NCBI RefSeq assembly: GCF_027286325.1
Contig: NZ_CP114588.1
Coordinates: 1,054,001 to 1,118,000 of the forward strand
Origin: Salinivibrio kushneri
Lineage (GTDB): Bacteria > Pseudomonadota > Gammaproteobacteria > Enterobacterales > Vibrionaceae
Direction: 5' to 3'
Length of the DNA stretch: 64,000 nucleotides
The position numbers were made by a program, and so were the translations under genes. Positions 16,132 to 25,991 of this stretch are shown here, in pieces; the first letter of the stretch is position 1, and every line of letters begins with the position of its first letter. Below the pieces are notes generated by a model. The model was not told where the DNA came from and ran no database searches. It saw only the letters and a program-made list of their open reading frames with translations.

Positions 16132-16669
16132 ATGAACGTACAATCATGCCCAACCTGTATAACGGTATTTTGCGCGTCGGCGCGCGCATTCGTTCCCTAT
16201 CTCGTGGTGCTATTTGTCTGTGTGATCGCACTAGGCAGCGCACAAGCGTCACTTCGTGTTCCTGTGTCACTGACTCTCACGGTAGGCGATGGGGAGCGCA
16301 TCAGTTTTGATCGTCAACAATTAAACAGATTGCCTCAAATCGATATCACTACACACACGCCTTTTACTTCCGGATTGCAAACCTTTCGGGGGGGTCAAAC
16401 TTTCAATACTGCTTGAAGCCGCCAATGTATCGCACTATCAAGCATTGACGCTTCATGCGATGAACCGCTATCAGGCACGTTTAACGCGGGACGTAGTGAC
16501 ACGCTATCAGCCTATTATTGCGTTTGAGCGCAATGGTAAACCGATGACCATTCGGACGTTAGGGCCACTTTGGTTGGTTTACCCTTTGGATGATTACCCG
16601 CGCCTGCAATCCGATCGCTTTTACGAGACGATGGTTTGGCAGTTAACAGACATTGAGGTTGAGCCTTGA
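16132..16669 (+). pseudogene. Periplasmic molybdopterin-binding-like protein, frameshifted at a G7 tract
   Basis: Two adjacent frames together make one protein. The first (to 16416) has a signal-type segment VPYLVVLFVCVIALGSAQA followed by SLTLTVGDGERISFDRQQLN. The second (16445-16669) continues LTLHAMNRYQARLTRDVVTR and LGPLWLVYPLDDYP ... ETMVWQLTDIEV. The join is at seven G (16388-16394): with six, the frame reads FRGVKLSILLEAANVSHYQA straight into the second part, giving about 178 residues. This matches the small oxidoreductase-molybdopterin-binding-like periplasmic proteins found next to sensor cyclases. It could be a real mutation, phase variation or a sequencing error. Confidence 0.75.
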
Positions 16670-16679
16670 GGAGGCAGGA

Positions 16680-17936
16680 ATGATGAGAAATAAGCAACTA
16701 AAAATCATGCCTGCTAAGCGCGTGATCTTGGTCGGCTGTATCGCTTTAATGGCAGTCGGCGTGGTGTTGACGACGCACAAGATCACGAGCTTATCGGATC
16801 GGTTGACCAGCAGCCAAAGCAAACTTGTGTGGTACATGCTGAGTTTGTCCAAAGAGTACGATGCACTGATGACGTTGCTGGCTCGCTACCAAGGCGGAAA
16901 GAGCAGCTTTGATAGTGTGGCGGTGCAGCATGAGATCTTGTGGAGCCGCTTTCCTGTCGCGATCAAAATGGCGAGCGAACAAACCGCATCACAGCCAAAC
17001 CCTAGCGTGTTGCTTAACACGATATATCGCGATCTTCAGGCGAGCGAAGCGAGCTTCTATGCCCTACGTTTCTCCACCCACAATATTGGTGACGTGATGG
17101 CGCGCTATCGCCAACAGCGGCAACAGCTGGAAGAATACTTTGGGCAGACTCTGTCATTGCCAGGCAATGGTTATCGAGAGCACACGCGGCTGCTTAATCA
17201 ACTTGGGCAACTGACCACCATGATGACATTAGTGATGATGGCGGTTGGGGCAACGGTTATGCTACTCATTGCGCATGACGCGAAACGCTACTATAAACTC
17301 GCCCGAGAAGATCAACTGACCGGCTTGAATAATCGGCATTGGCTGTTTGATACCTTGAACCACCGCTTTGCAACCTCGACAGAAGGGGTGGCTATTTTAG
17401 TGATCGATTTGGATGGTTTTAAGGCGATAAATGATACGCATGGCCATAATGTAGGCGATGTGTTTTTGCGCACACTGGCAAAGCACTTTTCCGATGAACT
17501 GCCTAGTGATGCCGTCATCGCGCGATTAGGCGGCGATGAATTTGCGGCGATAATTCCCTATCAAGCGAAAAATACGCCTGTTGAGGTTGCGACGAAACTG
17601 GTTAATATTGCTCAGCAACAGTCGGTACTGCTTGGCTATCGATGTAAAGTGTCAGCCAGTATTGGCGTCGCATTCGGGCACAATAATATCTGTGGTGAAA
17701 GGCTACTCAGGTATGCCGATACGGCGATGTATGCGGCAAAACATGGCGGTAAAAACCAATATCGTGTTTACCACGACTCGATGCAAGCATCGACCCATCG
17801 ACTACACAGCCGCGGCGCGTCTCGGCCACCGCTAGAAAGTGATGACAGCCGCGACAGTCAGTCTGATCAAGGTGATGCTTTTAAGGTTTCGCTCGCGACG
17901 ATACGCCACATCAGTAAACCTGATGCGCGTGAATGA
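16680..17936 (+). CDS. Membrane-bound sensor diguanylate cyclase (GGDEF)
   Basis: 418 residues. One helix near the N-terminus (about 13-33) and another at about 182-205 (TMMTLVMMAVGATVMLLIAH) flank a periplasmic helical sensor region. The cytoplasmic GGDEF domain (about 215-375) has DLDGFKAINDTHGHNVGD and the intact motif RLGGDEFAAIIP, so c-di-GMP synthesis is expected. The tail after about 380 is polar and low in structure. Start ATG 16680 with GAGGAGG at 16669-16675. It starts ten bases behind the periplasmic protein, which may be its sensor partner; that gene is frameshifted here. Confidence 0.92.
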   Translation: MMRNKQLKIMPAKRVILVGCIALMAVGVVLTTHKITSLSDRLTSSQSKLVWYMLSLSKEYDALMTLLARYQGGKSSFDSVAVQHEILWSRFPVAIKMASEQTASQPNPSVLLNTIYRDLQASEASFYALRFSTHNIGDVMARYRQQRQQLEEYFGQTLSLPGNGYREHTRLLNQLGQLTTMMTLVMMAVGATVMLLIAHDAKRYYKLAREDQLTGLNNRHWLFDTLNHRFATSTEGVAILVIDLDGFKAINDTHGHNVGDVFLRTLAKHFSDELPSDAVIARLGGDEFAAIIPYQAKNTPVEVATKLVNIAQQQSVLLGYRCKVSASIGVAFGHNNICGERLLRYADTAMYAAKHGGKNQYRVYHDSMQASTHRLHSRGASRPPLESDDSRDSQSDQGDAFKVSLATIRHISKPDARE

Positions 17937-17969
17937 CGCTGTCGCGAGGGATGGTAGGTGTGTGATGTT

Positions 17970-17997
17970 AAACGGGCAGTCAATCCTGCCCGTTTTA
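17970..17997. terminator. Bidirectional terminator between GGDEF gene and trpA
   Basis: AAACGGGCA and TGCCCGTTTT pair around a short loop, with T-runs usable in both directions. The two genes converge here. Confidence 0.88.
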
Positions 17998-18012
17998 GTG
18001 GTTGACGTCGTT

Positions 18013-18831
18013 TTATGATTGCGTTGCGGCTTTCATTTCTCTCACAAACTGAGTGAGCGCATGAAGCATTGTGGGCACATCATTTTGATGCTGCTCGATG
18101 ATTTTCACCACCGCCGAGCCAGAAATCGCGCCTGCCGCCCCGGCGCTGATCGCTGCTTTGACTTGCTCAGGGGTTGAGATGCCAAAGCCAAGCAGCGGGC
18201 GCGGTGCCTCATGATGATGTAAGGTGCCGAGCAGGTGTTCAACCGGTGCGCCAGCCTTAGCCTCTGCCCCTGTGACGCCGGCGCGCGATACCAGATAGGT
18301 ATAGCCACGGCCCAGCTCCGCCACTTGAGCTAAGGTTGCATCGTCTGCGTTGGGTGGAGCAATAAAAATCGGATCAATGCCATGCGCCAAGGCTTGTTCA
18401 CGAAACGGCGCAGATTCAGCAATCGGCACATCTGCTACCAGCACCGAATCGACGCCCACTTCCGCGCAGCGGGTATAAAAAACGTCAACACCTCGTGCGT
18501 AGACTAGGTTAGCGTACATCAGCAGCCCAATCGGCACGGTAGGGTGCCTTTCGCGTATCGCTGCCAACATGTCGAAGCAGGTATCGGGGGTGGTGCCTGC
18601 CGACCTTGCTCTAATGGTGGCATCTTGAATGGTAGGGCCATCGGCCAATGGGTCGGAAAACGGCATACCGAGTTCCAGCGCGTCGGCGCCGCCTTCAACC
18701 AAGGCATCGACCACGGCGAGTGACTGTTCTGGGTTTGGATCCCCCAAGGTGACAAAAGGAACAAAGGCACCTTGCTGCTTGGCATCCAGGTTTGCGAACA
18801 TCGCTTGATATCGAGTTGATGGTGCCGTCAT
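18013..18831 (-). CDS. trpA: Tryptophan synthase alpha subunit
   Basis: 272 residues, TIM-barrel. Cleaves indole-3-glycerol phosphate to indole and passes it to TrpB. Seen: the loop [12 protein letters not shown] with the catalytic Glu/Asp pair region [17 protein letters not shown], and the phosphate-binding [14 protein letters not shown] and [15 protein letters not shown]. Its ATG overlaps the trpB stop (TAATG), so translation is coupled. Last gene of the operon, followed by the bidirectional terminator. Confidence 0.98.
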   Translation of the reverse strand: MTAPSTRYQAMFANLDAKQQGAFVPFVTLGDPNPEQSLAVVDALVEGGADALELGMPFSDPLADGPTIQDATIRARSAGTTPDTCFDMLAAIRERHPTVPIGLLMYANLVYARGVDVFYTRCAEVGVDSVLVADVPIAESAPFREQALAHGIDPIFIAPPNADDATLAQVAELGRGYTYLVSRAGVTGAEAKAGAPVEHLLGTLHHHEAPRPLLGFGISTPEQVKAAISAGAAGAISGSAVVKIIEQHQNDVPTMLHALTQFVREMKAATQS

Positions 18832-20021
18832 TACAGCTCTCCTTTGCCTTCTAGAATGTCATATACAGTGAAGATATCTTTATCACCACGTCCGGATAGG
18901 TTGACCACCAAAAGCTGCTCTTTTTCAGGATCAGCGGCAATCATTTTTTGCGCCTGAGCCAGTGCATGGGCAGATTCTAGCGCGGGAATAATGCCTTCGT
19001 TGCGCGCAAGCGATTGAAACGCTTCTAAGGCCTCATCGTCAGTGACTGCCGGGTATTCGGCACGACCAATGGCGTTAAGGTGCGCATGCTGTGGCCCTAC
19101 CGACGGGAAGTCCAGTCCGGCTGATACAGAATACGACTCTTCGACTTGACCATATTCGTCTTGCATCAATGGGGATTTCATACCAAAGAAAATACCGGGT
19201 TTGCCGTGCTTTAGGGGCGCGCCGTGTTGATCGGTATCGAGTCCTTTGCCCGCGGGCTCAACGCCAATTAAACGCACAGCTTTGTCATCGATAAAGTCAG
19301 CAAACATGCCAATCGCGTTTGAGCCGCCACCCACACAGGCGATTACCGCATCCGGCAAGCGACCTTCTACTTGCTGAATTTGCGCGCGGGTTTCCTCACC
19401 AATAATGCGTTGAAACTCGCGCACAATGGTCGGGAAGGGGTGCGGGCCCGCCGCAGTGCCGAGCAAATAGTGGGCGGTATCATAGTTGGCTGACCAGTCG
19501 CGCATCGCTTCGTTACATGCATCTTTTAACGTCGCAGAGCCCGCATGTACTGGGATCACAGTGGCACCCATCAGCTTCATTCGAAACACATTAGGGCTTT
19601 GACGCTCAACGTCTTTGGCCCCCATGTAGATGCGACACTTTAGCCCCAATAGCGCACACGCCAGTGCGGTCGCCACACCGTGTTGGCCGGCTCCGGTTTC
19701 GGCAATGATCTCTGATTTGCCCATACGCTGGGCAAGCATCGCTTGGCCCAGTACTTGGTTGGTTTTGTGCGCCCCGCCGTGTAGCAAGTCCTCGCGCTTG
19801 AGATACAGCTTGGTGTTCGTCCCCTTGGTGAGGTTACGACAAAGCGTCAACGCGGTGGGTCGTCCGGCATACTCTTGCAGCAGGCGGATAAAATCGTCTT
19901 TAAAGTTCGGGTCGTCTTGGGCATCAATAAACGCCTGTTCGAGCTGATCGAGCGCAGGCACCAGAATTTGGGGCACGTACTGACCACCAAATTCGCCAAA
20001 ATACGGGTTAAGCTTGCTCAT
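18831..20021 (-). CDS. trpB: Tryptophan synthase beta subunit
   Basis: 396 residues, PLP enzyme joining indole and serine. The PLP lysine is in [16 protein letters not shown] and the phosphate-binding loop is [12 protein letters not shown]. Full length for the TrpB1 family. It is separated from trpCF by about 120 bases that carry three 17-bp tandem repeats, unlike the overlapping junctions elsewhere in the operon. Start ATG at 20021. Confidence 0.98.
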   Translation of the reverse strand: MSKLNPYFGEFGGQYVPQILVPALDQLEQAFIDAQDDPNFKDDFIRLLQEYAGRPTALTLCRNLTKGTNTKLYLKREDLLHGGAHKTNQVLGQAMLAQRMGKSEIIAETGAGQHGVATALACALLGLKCRIYMGAKDVERQSPNVFRMKLMGATVIPVHAGSATLKDACNEAMRDWSANYDTAHYLLGTAAGPHPFPTIVREFQRIIGEETRAQIQQVEGRLPDAVIACVGGGSNAIGMFADFIDDKAVRLIGVEPAGKGLDTDQHGAPLKHGKPGIFFGMKSPLMQDEYGQVEESYSVSAGLDFPSVGPQHAHLNAIGRAEYPAVTDDEALEAFQSLARNEGIIPALESAHALAQAQKMIAADPEKEQLLVVNLSGRGDKDIFTVYDILEGKGEL

Positions 20022-20097
20022 AATTATCCTTTTACGTCTTTAACTGGGGCCGAGATACGTTGCCTGTCTTGGCGACATCTATCCTCTCAGCTAAATT

Positions 20098-20148
20098 ATC
20101 TTGGGAAATCAACCATCTCGGGAAATCAACTATCTCGAAAAATCAATA
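20098..20148. repeat. Three tandem 17-bp repeats between trpCF and trpB
   Basis: Units ATCTTGGGAAATCAACC (20098-20114), ATCTCGGGAAATCAACT (20115-20131) and ATCTCGAAAAATCAATA (20132-20148) follow each other exactly. The third contains the trpCF stop codon (read on the minus strand). They add a spacer between the two genes. Confidence 0.92.
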
Positions 20149-21531
20149 GCGGCGAAGGGCGCGGAACGCCGCGTTTAACTTGTTGGCATCTTTAACCCCG
20201 GGCGCATGCTCGACACCGGAGTTAAAATCCAGCCCAAGGCACCCTTGTTCGGCCGCTTTGGCCGCATTCTCGGGGGTGAGCCCGCCGGCAATCATGACTT
20301 TGTCTTTGGCGGTTTTAGGGATCAGGTGCCAATCAAAGGTTTTACCCGTGCCGCCAGATTGTTGGCCGACTCGGCTGTCGATAAGGTGGCGGTCCGCATT
20401 CACGCCGTCTAAAGCCGGTGCGACATCAGAGACACCGTGCGCTTTCCAAATTTCACAGTGCTCAGGGAGCTTCTCACGCAATGCTTGTAGATACGCTGCG
20501 TCTTCATCCCCATGCAGTTGCACCGCGTGAAGGCCGAGCTGTTGTGCGTACTCAGCCACGGTGTCTAGCGCATGATTTTGGAACACGCCCACATAGCGAA
20601 GTGGCGCACCTTGCTGGACGCGCTCGGCCACGGCGGGTGTGACAGCACGCGGCGAGTGCTCAACAAAAATGAGTCCACCGTAGACTGCGCCAGCGCTATA
20701 GGCGGCGAGGGCATCGTCGGCGGTGGTGAGCCCGCAGACTTTATTCTCTCCTAAGATCACTTTACGTAGCGCGAGGGTAAGATCGGGCTCTGCCATTAAT
20801 GCACTGCCAATCAAAAAGCCATCCGCATGGTCGGCAAGATCGCGCACATGACGATGACTATGAATGCCACTTTCGGAAATCACGATCGCTTTTTCGCCCA
20901 CTTGTGGTGCTAAGCGTTTGGTGCGATCGCGATCGATGCTTAAATCGCGCAAATTCCGGTTGTTAATCCCAATCACCACCGCCCCTAAGGCATTGGCACG
21001 CGCGAGCTCGTCTTCGGTGCTCACTTCGGTAAGCACGCCCAGCTTTAGCGACTCGGCTAAATCGGCCAGCTCGCGGTATTCGGCGTCGTCGAGTACCGAC
21101 AGCATCAATAAGATCGCATCGGCTTGATAATGACGTGCGAGGTAAACCTGATACGGGTCGATAATAAAATCTTTACAAAGCACAGGCGCATCGACTTGTG
21201 CGCGCACGATCGGTAAGAAGTCAAAACTGCCCTGAAAGTGGTCCTCGTCCGTCAAAACCGAAATAGCCGCGGCAAAGGGTTGGTAAGCACGGGCGATACT
21301 GGCTGGATCGAAGTCTTCTCGGATCAGGCCTTTTGAAGGTGAGGCTTTTTTGCACTCCAAGATAAACTGTGACCCCGGCGCGGCCAGTGCAGCACGAAAA
21401 TCGCGATCACTGAGCGTCAGTTGGTCGATAAAGCTATCCAGCGGCTGAGCACTTTTGCGCGCGGCTACCCAGCGTTTTTTGTCATCGACAATGCGGCCTA
21501 AAATGGTGTCGTTGAGGGCTGAGGTGGTCAT
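20143..21531 (-). CDS. trpCF: Bifunctional indole-3-glycerol-phosphate synthase / phosphoribosylanthranilate isomerase
   Basis: 462 residues, two fused TIM barrels. N-terminal TrpC (about 1-255) shows FILECKKASPSKGLIREDFD and GINNRNLRDLSID; C-terminal TrpF (about 257-455) begins NKVCGLTTADDALAAYSAGA and has LHGDEDAAYLQAL and MIAGGLTPENAAKA. The fusion is the normal enterobacterial and vibrio form. Its ATG overlaps the trpD stop by four bases (ATGA). Confidence 0.97.
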   Translation of the reverse strand: MTTSALNDTILGRIVDDKKRWVAARKSAQPLDSFIDQLTLSDRDFRAALAAPGSQFILECKKASPSKGLIREDFDPASIARAYQPFAAAISVLTDEDHFQGSFDFLPIVRAQVDAPVLCKDFIIDPYQVYLARHYQADAILLMLSVLDDAEYRELADLAESLKLGVLTEVSTEDELARANALGAVVIGINNRNLRDLSIDRDRTKRLAPQVGEKAIVISESGIHSHRHVRDLADHADGFLIGSALMAEPDLTLALRKVILGENKVCGLTTADDALAAYSAGAVYGGLIFVEHSPRAVTPAVAERVQQGAPLRYVGVFQNHALDTVAEYAQQLGLHAVQLHGDEDAAYLQALREKLPEHCEIWKAHGVSDVAPALDGVNADRHLIDSRVGQQSGGTGKTFDWHLIPKTAKDKVMIAGGLTPENAAKAAEQGCLGLDFNSGVEHAPGVKDANKLNAAFRALRRY

Positions 21532-22532
21532 ACTGCGCTCCTTTGTGCTAACGCTTGCATGATGGTGTAAGGCTTGCCCGACGCCATCACGTCCAAGGCC
21601 TGTTGTGTGTTTGCTTTCAAGTCTTCTTGTCCGAATAAGCGTAGCAATAGTGCCACATTGACAGCCACTGCCGCTTGCTGGGCGTCTGTGCCTTTACCTT
21701 GCAAAATCGCGCTGATCATCGCGCGGTTTTGCTCCGGTGTGCCTCCAGCAATGCTGTCCAGCGGGTATTCGGATACACCAAAGTCGCTGGGGGTTAAGGT
21801 GTAATGCTCAATTTGGGTCGGGGTGATTTCTGCCACCGTTGTGGGGCCGTGGATAGCCACTTCATCCAGACCGTCACCATGAACCACGGCTGCGCGCGTC
21901 ATGTTGAGGTTTTGCATGGTTTGTGCAATCGGCGCAACTAGGGCTTGGTCGTACACGCCCATCAGCTCAATGCTAGGTTTCGCTGGGTTAATTAGCGGCC
22001 CAAGTAGATTAAAGATGGTGCGTGTTTTCATTGCTTGGCGCACGGGCATCGCGTGTCGTACGCCGGTGTGGTATTGCGGCGCGAATAAAAAGCAAACGCC
22101 CAGATTATCCAAGGCCTCGCGGGCGTGGTCGGCAGGCATCGCCAAATCAATTCCAAAGGCGGCGAGTAAATCCGATGAGCCCGATTTGCTCGACACCCCG
22201 CGGTTACCGTGTTTGGCCACTTTCACGCCACAGGCGGCGGCGACAAAGGCGGCCGTGGTTGAAATATTAATGGTGTTCGCGCCATCGCCTCCCGTGCCAA
22301 CGATATCGGCAAACGGATAACTGGGGCGGGGGAAAGGTTCGGCGTTGTCAGTCAGTGCTTTTGCCGCGCCCGCGATTTCTTCAGGCGTTTCCCCTTTAAT
22401 CTTTAATGCGGTTAATGCGGCCGCTAATCGTGCTGGCTCGAGTTCGCCCTGAATGATCGCACTAAACAGCTGCTCGCTTTGCGCTTGGCTGAGTGACTGT
22501 TGTTGGTAGAGCGTCTCTAGTAGTTGATCCAT
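21528..22532 (-). CDS. trpD: Anthranilate phosphoribosyltransferase
   Basis: 334 residues. Transfers phosphoribosyl from PRPP to anthranilate. Conserved motifs: DIVGTGGDGANTINISTTAA, KHGNRGVSSKSGSSDLL and RTIFNLLGPLINPAKP. Here TrpD is separate from TrpG, as in vibrios and unlike E. coli. ATG at 22532 is preferred over the GTG one codon upstream. About 77 bases separate it from trpG. Confidence 0.97.
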   Translation of the reverse strand: MDQLLETLYQQQSLSQAQSEQLFSAIIQGELEPARLAAALTALKIKGETPEEIAGAAKALTDNAEPFPRPSYPFADIVGTGGDGANTINISTTAAFVAAACGVKVAKHGNRGVSSKSGSSDLLAAFGIDLAMPADHAREALDNLGVCFLFAPQYHTGVRHAMPVRQAMKTRTIFNLLGPLINPAKPSIELMGVYDQALVAPIAQTMQNLNMTRAAVVHGDGLDEVAIHGPTTVAEITPTQIEHYTLTPSDFGVSEYPLDSIAGGTPEQNRAMISAILQGKGTDAQQAAVAVNVALLLRLFGQEDLKANTQQALDVMASGKPYTIMQALAQRSAV

Positions 22533-22609
22533 CACTGTACTTAACCTCGGTATTTGTCTGTTCGAGCTCCGTGCTTATCTGGCACGTGTTGTTGTAATCG
22601 CTAATGTTG

Positions 22610-23224
22610 TTAGCGCTGATAATAGCCACTGGCCCAATCGATGGTGTGGGTGAGCAGGGCAGCACCTTGTGCGGTCAAAATAGATTCTGGGTGGAATTGA
22701 TAACCGACCACGTAGTCGGTATTGCTCACCACGGCCATTACTTTCTGATCGTCGCCATCCAAGGTCGTGGCGATGACATCCAAGCTTGCAGGTACCTCAG
22801 TGGCCACCAGCGAGTGGTAACGGGCCACGGTGAGTGGGGATGCCAATGGGCCAAATACCGCATGTTGCTGGTGGTACATGGCTGAGGCTTTGCCGTGCAT
22901 GATGGTGCCAGCACCCGCTACTTTGCCGCCGTAGGCTTCGACGATCGCTTGCTGACCCAGGCAAATCCCCAGCATCGGCACTTGGCCGCGCAGCCTTTCA
23001 ATCAACGCGGGCATACAGCCGGCATCGGAAGGCGCACCTGGGCCAGGGGAGAGCACTAGTAGCGGCTGGGGCAGGGAGCGGATATGACGAACAATCGCCT
23101 CGGCCTCTAAATGATTGCGAAACACCGTGACCGGGTAACCCAGTGCGCGAAATTGATCCACCAAGTTGTAGGTAAAGGAGTCCATGTTATCGAGCAGCAC
23201 GATGTCCATTGACGGGGTACTCAT
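22610..23224 (-). CDS. trpG: Anthranilate synthase component II (glutamine amidotransferase)
   Basis: 204 residues, class I glutamine amidotransferase supplying ammonia to TrpE. Catalytic Cys is in LGICLGQQAIVEAYGG, and the His-Glu pair in YQFHPESILT; the oxyanion loop is LSPGPGAPSDAG. Starts MDIVLLDNMDSFTYNLVD after a five-residue lead. The ATG overlaps the trpE stop (23221-23224), so equal translation of the two subunits is expected. Confidence 0.97.
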   Translation of the reverse strand: MSTPSMDIVLLDNMDSFTYNLVDQFRALGYPVTVFRNHLEAEAIVRHIRSLPQPLLVLSPGPGAPSDAGCMPALIERLRGQVPMLGICLGQQAIVEAYGGKVAGAGTIMHGKASAMYHQQHAVFGPLASPLTVARYHSLVATEVPASLDVIATTLDGDDQKVMAVVSNTDYVVGYQFHPESILTAQGAALLTHTIDWASGYYQR

Positions 23225-24825
23225 GATTGGCCTCCTTGGTGGGCGGTTTGAATCGCATGGATCACCGCTTGAGCTTTGCCGCGGGTTTCGTCCGCTTCGG
23301 CTTGTGGGTCAGAATCAAACACCACGCCCGCGCCGGCTTGCACGGTGGCAAGGCCGTTTTCAACGTAGGCAGAGCGGATCACAATGCAGGTATCCATCTC
23401 GCCTGATCCAGTAAAATAGCCCACGGCGCCGCCATAACTGCCACGACGGCACTGTTCGGTGTCACGGATGAGCTGCATCGCGCGAAGCTTGGGCGCACCG
23501 GTGAGCGTACCCATATTCATACAGGCTTGGTATGCATGCAGCGCGTCTAGATCGGGTTTCAGCTGACCCACTACCCGAGAAACTAAATGCATGACGTGGC
23601 TGTAGCGGTCGACTTTGAGCAAGTCGGCGACATGGCGGCTGCCGGGTGTGCTAATTCTCGCCACATCGTTGCGGGCCAAATCGACCAGCATCATGTGCTC
23701 GGCGTTTTCTTTTTCATCATTGCGCAGTTCAAGCTCGATGCGGCTATCCAAGTCGTAATCAATGTCGCCTTGGGCAGTTTTCCCGCGTCGGCGCGTACCC
23801 GCGATGGGATAAATCTCAACCTGATTGGTTGCTTGAGTATATTTAAGGGCGCTTTCTGGCGAGGCGCCAAACAAGCTAAATTGGCTATCGCGCAGATAAA
23901 ACATATAGGGGCTAGGGTTGCCACGCTTCAACGCCCGATAAGCATTGAGCGGCGAGGGACACGCGAGGGTAAAGCGGCGCGATGGCACCACTTGAAACAC
24001 ATCACCGGCAATCACGTGCTTTTTCAGCGCGTCGACTTGCTGACAAAAGTCTGAATCAGAGACAGAAACCGCGACGCTGTGATCGGTGACCACGGGCGCT
24101 TCTGGAAGCGGCGCAGGCGATAAGCAGGCTTCTTTGATGCTTTGCAAACGACGCGATAAATCTACATAGTGGGCGCGGGCGTTATCACCGCCAAATAAGG
24201 TGCCTTGTAAGCGCGCTTGGCGGTGCTGGTGGTCAATCACCAGCAAGCTTTCTGCAACATAAAAAAGGTAGTCGGGGCAGTGCTCGGTGCCCTCCACCGC
24301 TGGCAGCGTTTCAGTGCTGGCCACCAAATCATAGGCAAAAAGGCCACCGACAAAGAGCGCATCGTCAGGTTGGTTATTCAACGCAACACTTTGTTTGATA
24401 ACACGCAGGGCATCAAACACCGACGCTTGGCGCAGACGGGCGTCTTCATCCAACAGCGCACCATTGTCGTTGGGATGGCGGAACGTCAACGTCAGGGCGG
24501 GGAAGTCTCCATCGTCGGCCTGCGCTACCTCACAGGCGAGGGCTTGCAGCGCTGCGCTCTGGGCGATGCTCTCCAGCAAATGACTGCCATTATGAGTGAG
24601 CGCTTGTAAGGTGACGCGCTGCCCGCGGCATTCAATGCGCACGGCCGCATCGATCAGCATCAGGCTTTTAAGGTTGCGTTTGGAGTCAATCTCTGCCGAC
24701 TCCAACAGCATGCTATAAGGCTTATCTTGGCACACGGCGGCATATAACTCAGTCGGGTCGGCCACATAAGGCACCGAGAGTTGGAGCGTATCAAGCTCGC
24801 CATGTTGGGGATCATGAGTGTTCAC
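23221..24825 (-). CDS. trpE: Anthranilate synthase component I
   Basis: 534 residues, chorismate-utilising. The tryptophan feedback-binding motif LLES is visible in SMLLESAEIDSKRNLKS near residue 39, and the catalytic part has GDVFQVVPSRRF, PIAGTRRRGKT, LRNDEKENAEHMMLVDLARN and TGAPKLRAMQLI. Feedback control by Trp is therefore expected. The start overlaps the stop of the upstream DAHP synthase gene by four bases (24822-24825). Confidence 0.98.
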   Translation of the reverse strand: MNTHDPQHGELDTLQLSVPYVADPTELYAAVCQDKPYSMLLESAEIDSKRNLKSLMLIDAAVRIECRGQRVTLQALTHNGSHLLESIAQSAALQALACEVAQADDGDFPALTLTFRHPNDNGALLDEDARLRQASVFDALRVIKQSVALNNQPDDALFVGGLFAYDLVASTETLPAVEGTEHCPDYLFYVAESLLVIDHQHRQARLQGTLFGGDNARAHYVDLSRRLQSIKEACLSPAPLPEAPVVTDHSVAVSVSDSDFCQQVDALKKHVIAGDVFQVVPSRRFTLACPSPLNAYRALKRGNPSPYMFYLRDSQFSLFGASPESALKYTQATNQVEIYPIAGTRRRGKTAQGDIDYDLDSRIELELRNDEKENAEHMMLVDLARNDVARISTPGSRHVADLLKVDRYSHVMHLVSRVVGQLKPDLDALHAYQACMNMGTLTGAPKLRAMQLIRDTEQCRRGSYGGAVGYFTGSGEMDTCIVIRSAYVENGLATVQAGAGVVFDSDPQAEADETRGKAQAVIHAIQTAHQGGQS

Positions 24826-25835
24826 AGCTTTCTCCCTGCCGCTTGCACAAAGGGGGTGAGTTCTTGCATCAGCTGAGCGAACATATCGCCAGTTAAGGCT
24901 TGGTGACCGTCTGACAGTGCTTCGCTTGGGTTTAAGTGGCTCTCCACAATGATGCCATCCGCACCCACGGCCGCCGCAGCGCGTGATAGTGGCGTCACCA
25001 GCTCTCGCACACCCGTCCCATGGCTTGGGTCGACCAACACTGGCAAATGGCTGCGCTGCTTCATCAAGGCAACGGCATTCAAGTCCAAGGTGTTACGTGT
25101 GGCGGTTTCGTAAGTGCGAATGCCGCGTTCACATAAAATCACATTGGGGTTACCCGCATCGACAATATATTCCGCTGCTAGCAAACACTCTTCGATAGTG
25201 GCGGAAAGCCCACGTTTTAACAAGACAGGTTTGCCAGTTTCGCCTACCGCTTTGAGTAAGCCATAGTTTTGCATGTTACGTGCGCCAATTTGCAAGCAAT
25301 CAATGTACTCGCACACGGCGTCGACTTGGCTAATTTCCATCACTTCTGACACGGTTGGCATGCCAGTCAGCTCACTGGCTTGTTTGAGTAGCTTTAGCCC
25401 CTCAACCCCCATGCCTTGGAAATCATAAGGGCTGGTGCGAGGTTTAAAGGCGCCGCCCCGTAATACACGTGCACCATGGGTTTTAACGCGCTCCGCCACG
25501 GATAGCAATTGAGACTCCGACTCCACCGAGCAGGGGCCTGCCATGACCACGAAGTGTTGACCGCCTACAGGTACATTGCCGATATGCACCACGCTGTCGT
25601 GCGGCTGCACATCACGGCTCACGCGTTTGTACTTGGTTAAAATTGGTTTGACTTCCTCAACCAGCGGGTTGGCCTCAAAATGACACTGTTGCAACACACG
25701 TTCATCACCCAGTGCGCCCAATACAATGCGTTCCACACCCGGCATATAAAGTGGTTTTAACCCGCATTGTTCGATTTGATTGAGGAGGACGTTGGCATCC
25801 TGCTCGGTGGCTTGGGGTTTAAGTACAATAATCAT
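24822..25835 (-). CDS. 3-deoxy-7-phosphoheptulonate (DAHP) synthase, class I-beta, first gene of the trp operon
   Basis: 337 residues. Catalyses the first step of the shikimate pathway from PEP and erythrose-4-phosphate. An N-terminal ferredoxin-like regulatory domain (about 1-70) precedes the barrel, as in the Thermotoga-type I-beta enzyme. Landmarks are VMAGPCSVESESQLLS, GGAFKPRTSPYDFQGMG, IGARNMQNYGLLK, LLKRGLSATIEE and LVDPSHGTG. This differs from the AroF/G/H (I-alpha) enzymes of E. coli. ATG 25835 follows AAGGA by 8 bases; a TTG lies one codon before. It overlaps trpE by four bases and stands directly behind the trp attenuator, so it should respond to tryptophan. Confidence 0.95.
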   Translation of the reverse strand: MIIVLKPQATEQDANVLLNQIEQCGLKPLYMPGVERIVLGALGDERVLQQCHFEANPLVEEVKPILTKYKRVSRDVQPHDSVVHIGNVPVGGQHFVVMAGPCSVESESQLLSVAERVKTHGARVLRGGAFKPRTSPYDFQGMGVEGLKLLKQASELTGMPTVSEVMEISQVDAVCEYIDCLQIGARNMQNYGLLKAVGETGKPVLLKRGLSATIEECLLAAEYIVDAGNPNVILCERGIRTYETATRNTLDLNAVALMKQRSHLPVLVDPSHGTGVRELVTPLSRAAAAVGADGIIVESHLNPSEALSDGHQALTGDMFAQLMQELTPFVQAAGRKL

Positions 25836-25933
25836 CAAATATCCTTATCAACTATGTTGCGGGTTACCGTGACTGAATGTTTAGTAGCTAAATGCGTAGT
25901 GGCACGATAACGCGTGATGGCAAAACTGAGAGA

Positions 25934-25964
25934 CAAAAACGCCCGCATCAGTGGCGGGCGTTGT
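25934..25964 (-). terminator. trp attenuator (terminator 3:4 hairpin)
   Basis: On the minus strand AACGCCCGC and GCGGGCGTT pair around CACTGAT and are followed by five T. The alternative antiterminator pairs the proximal arm (ACAACGCCCG, 25955-25964) with CGGGCGGTGT at the end of the leader ORF (25994-26003): six base pairs, one mismatch, three more pairs. This is the classic ribosome-stalling arrangement. Confidence 0.9.
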
Positions 25965-25991
25965 GAATAAGGTTGCTGTTTATACAGCGCG

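Noticed and set aside
20143-24825. Several long plus-strand ORFs opposite the trp genes (for example 23587-24054)
   Set aside because: Antisense shadows of GC-rich coding sequence with no start signals or family matches.
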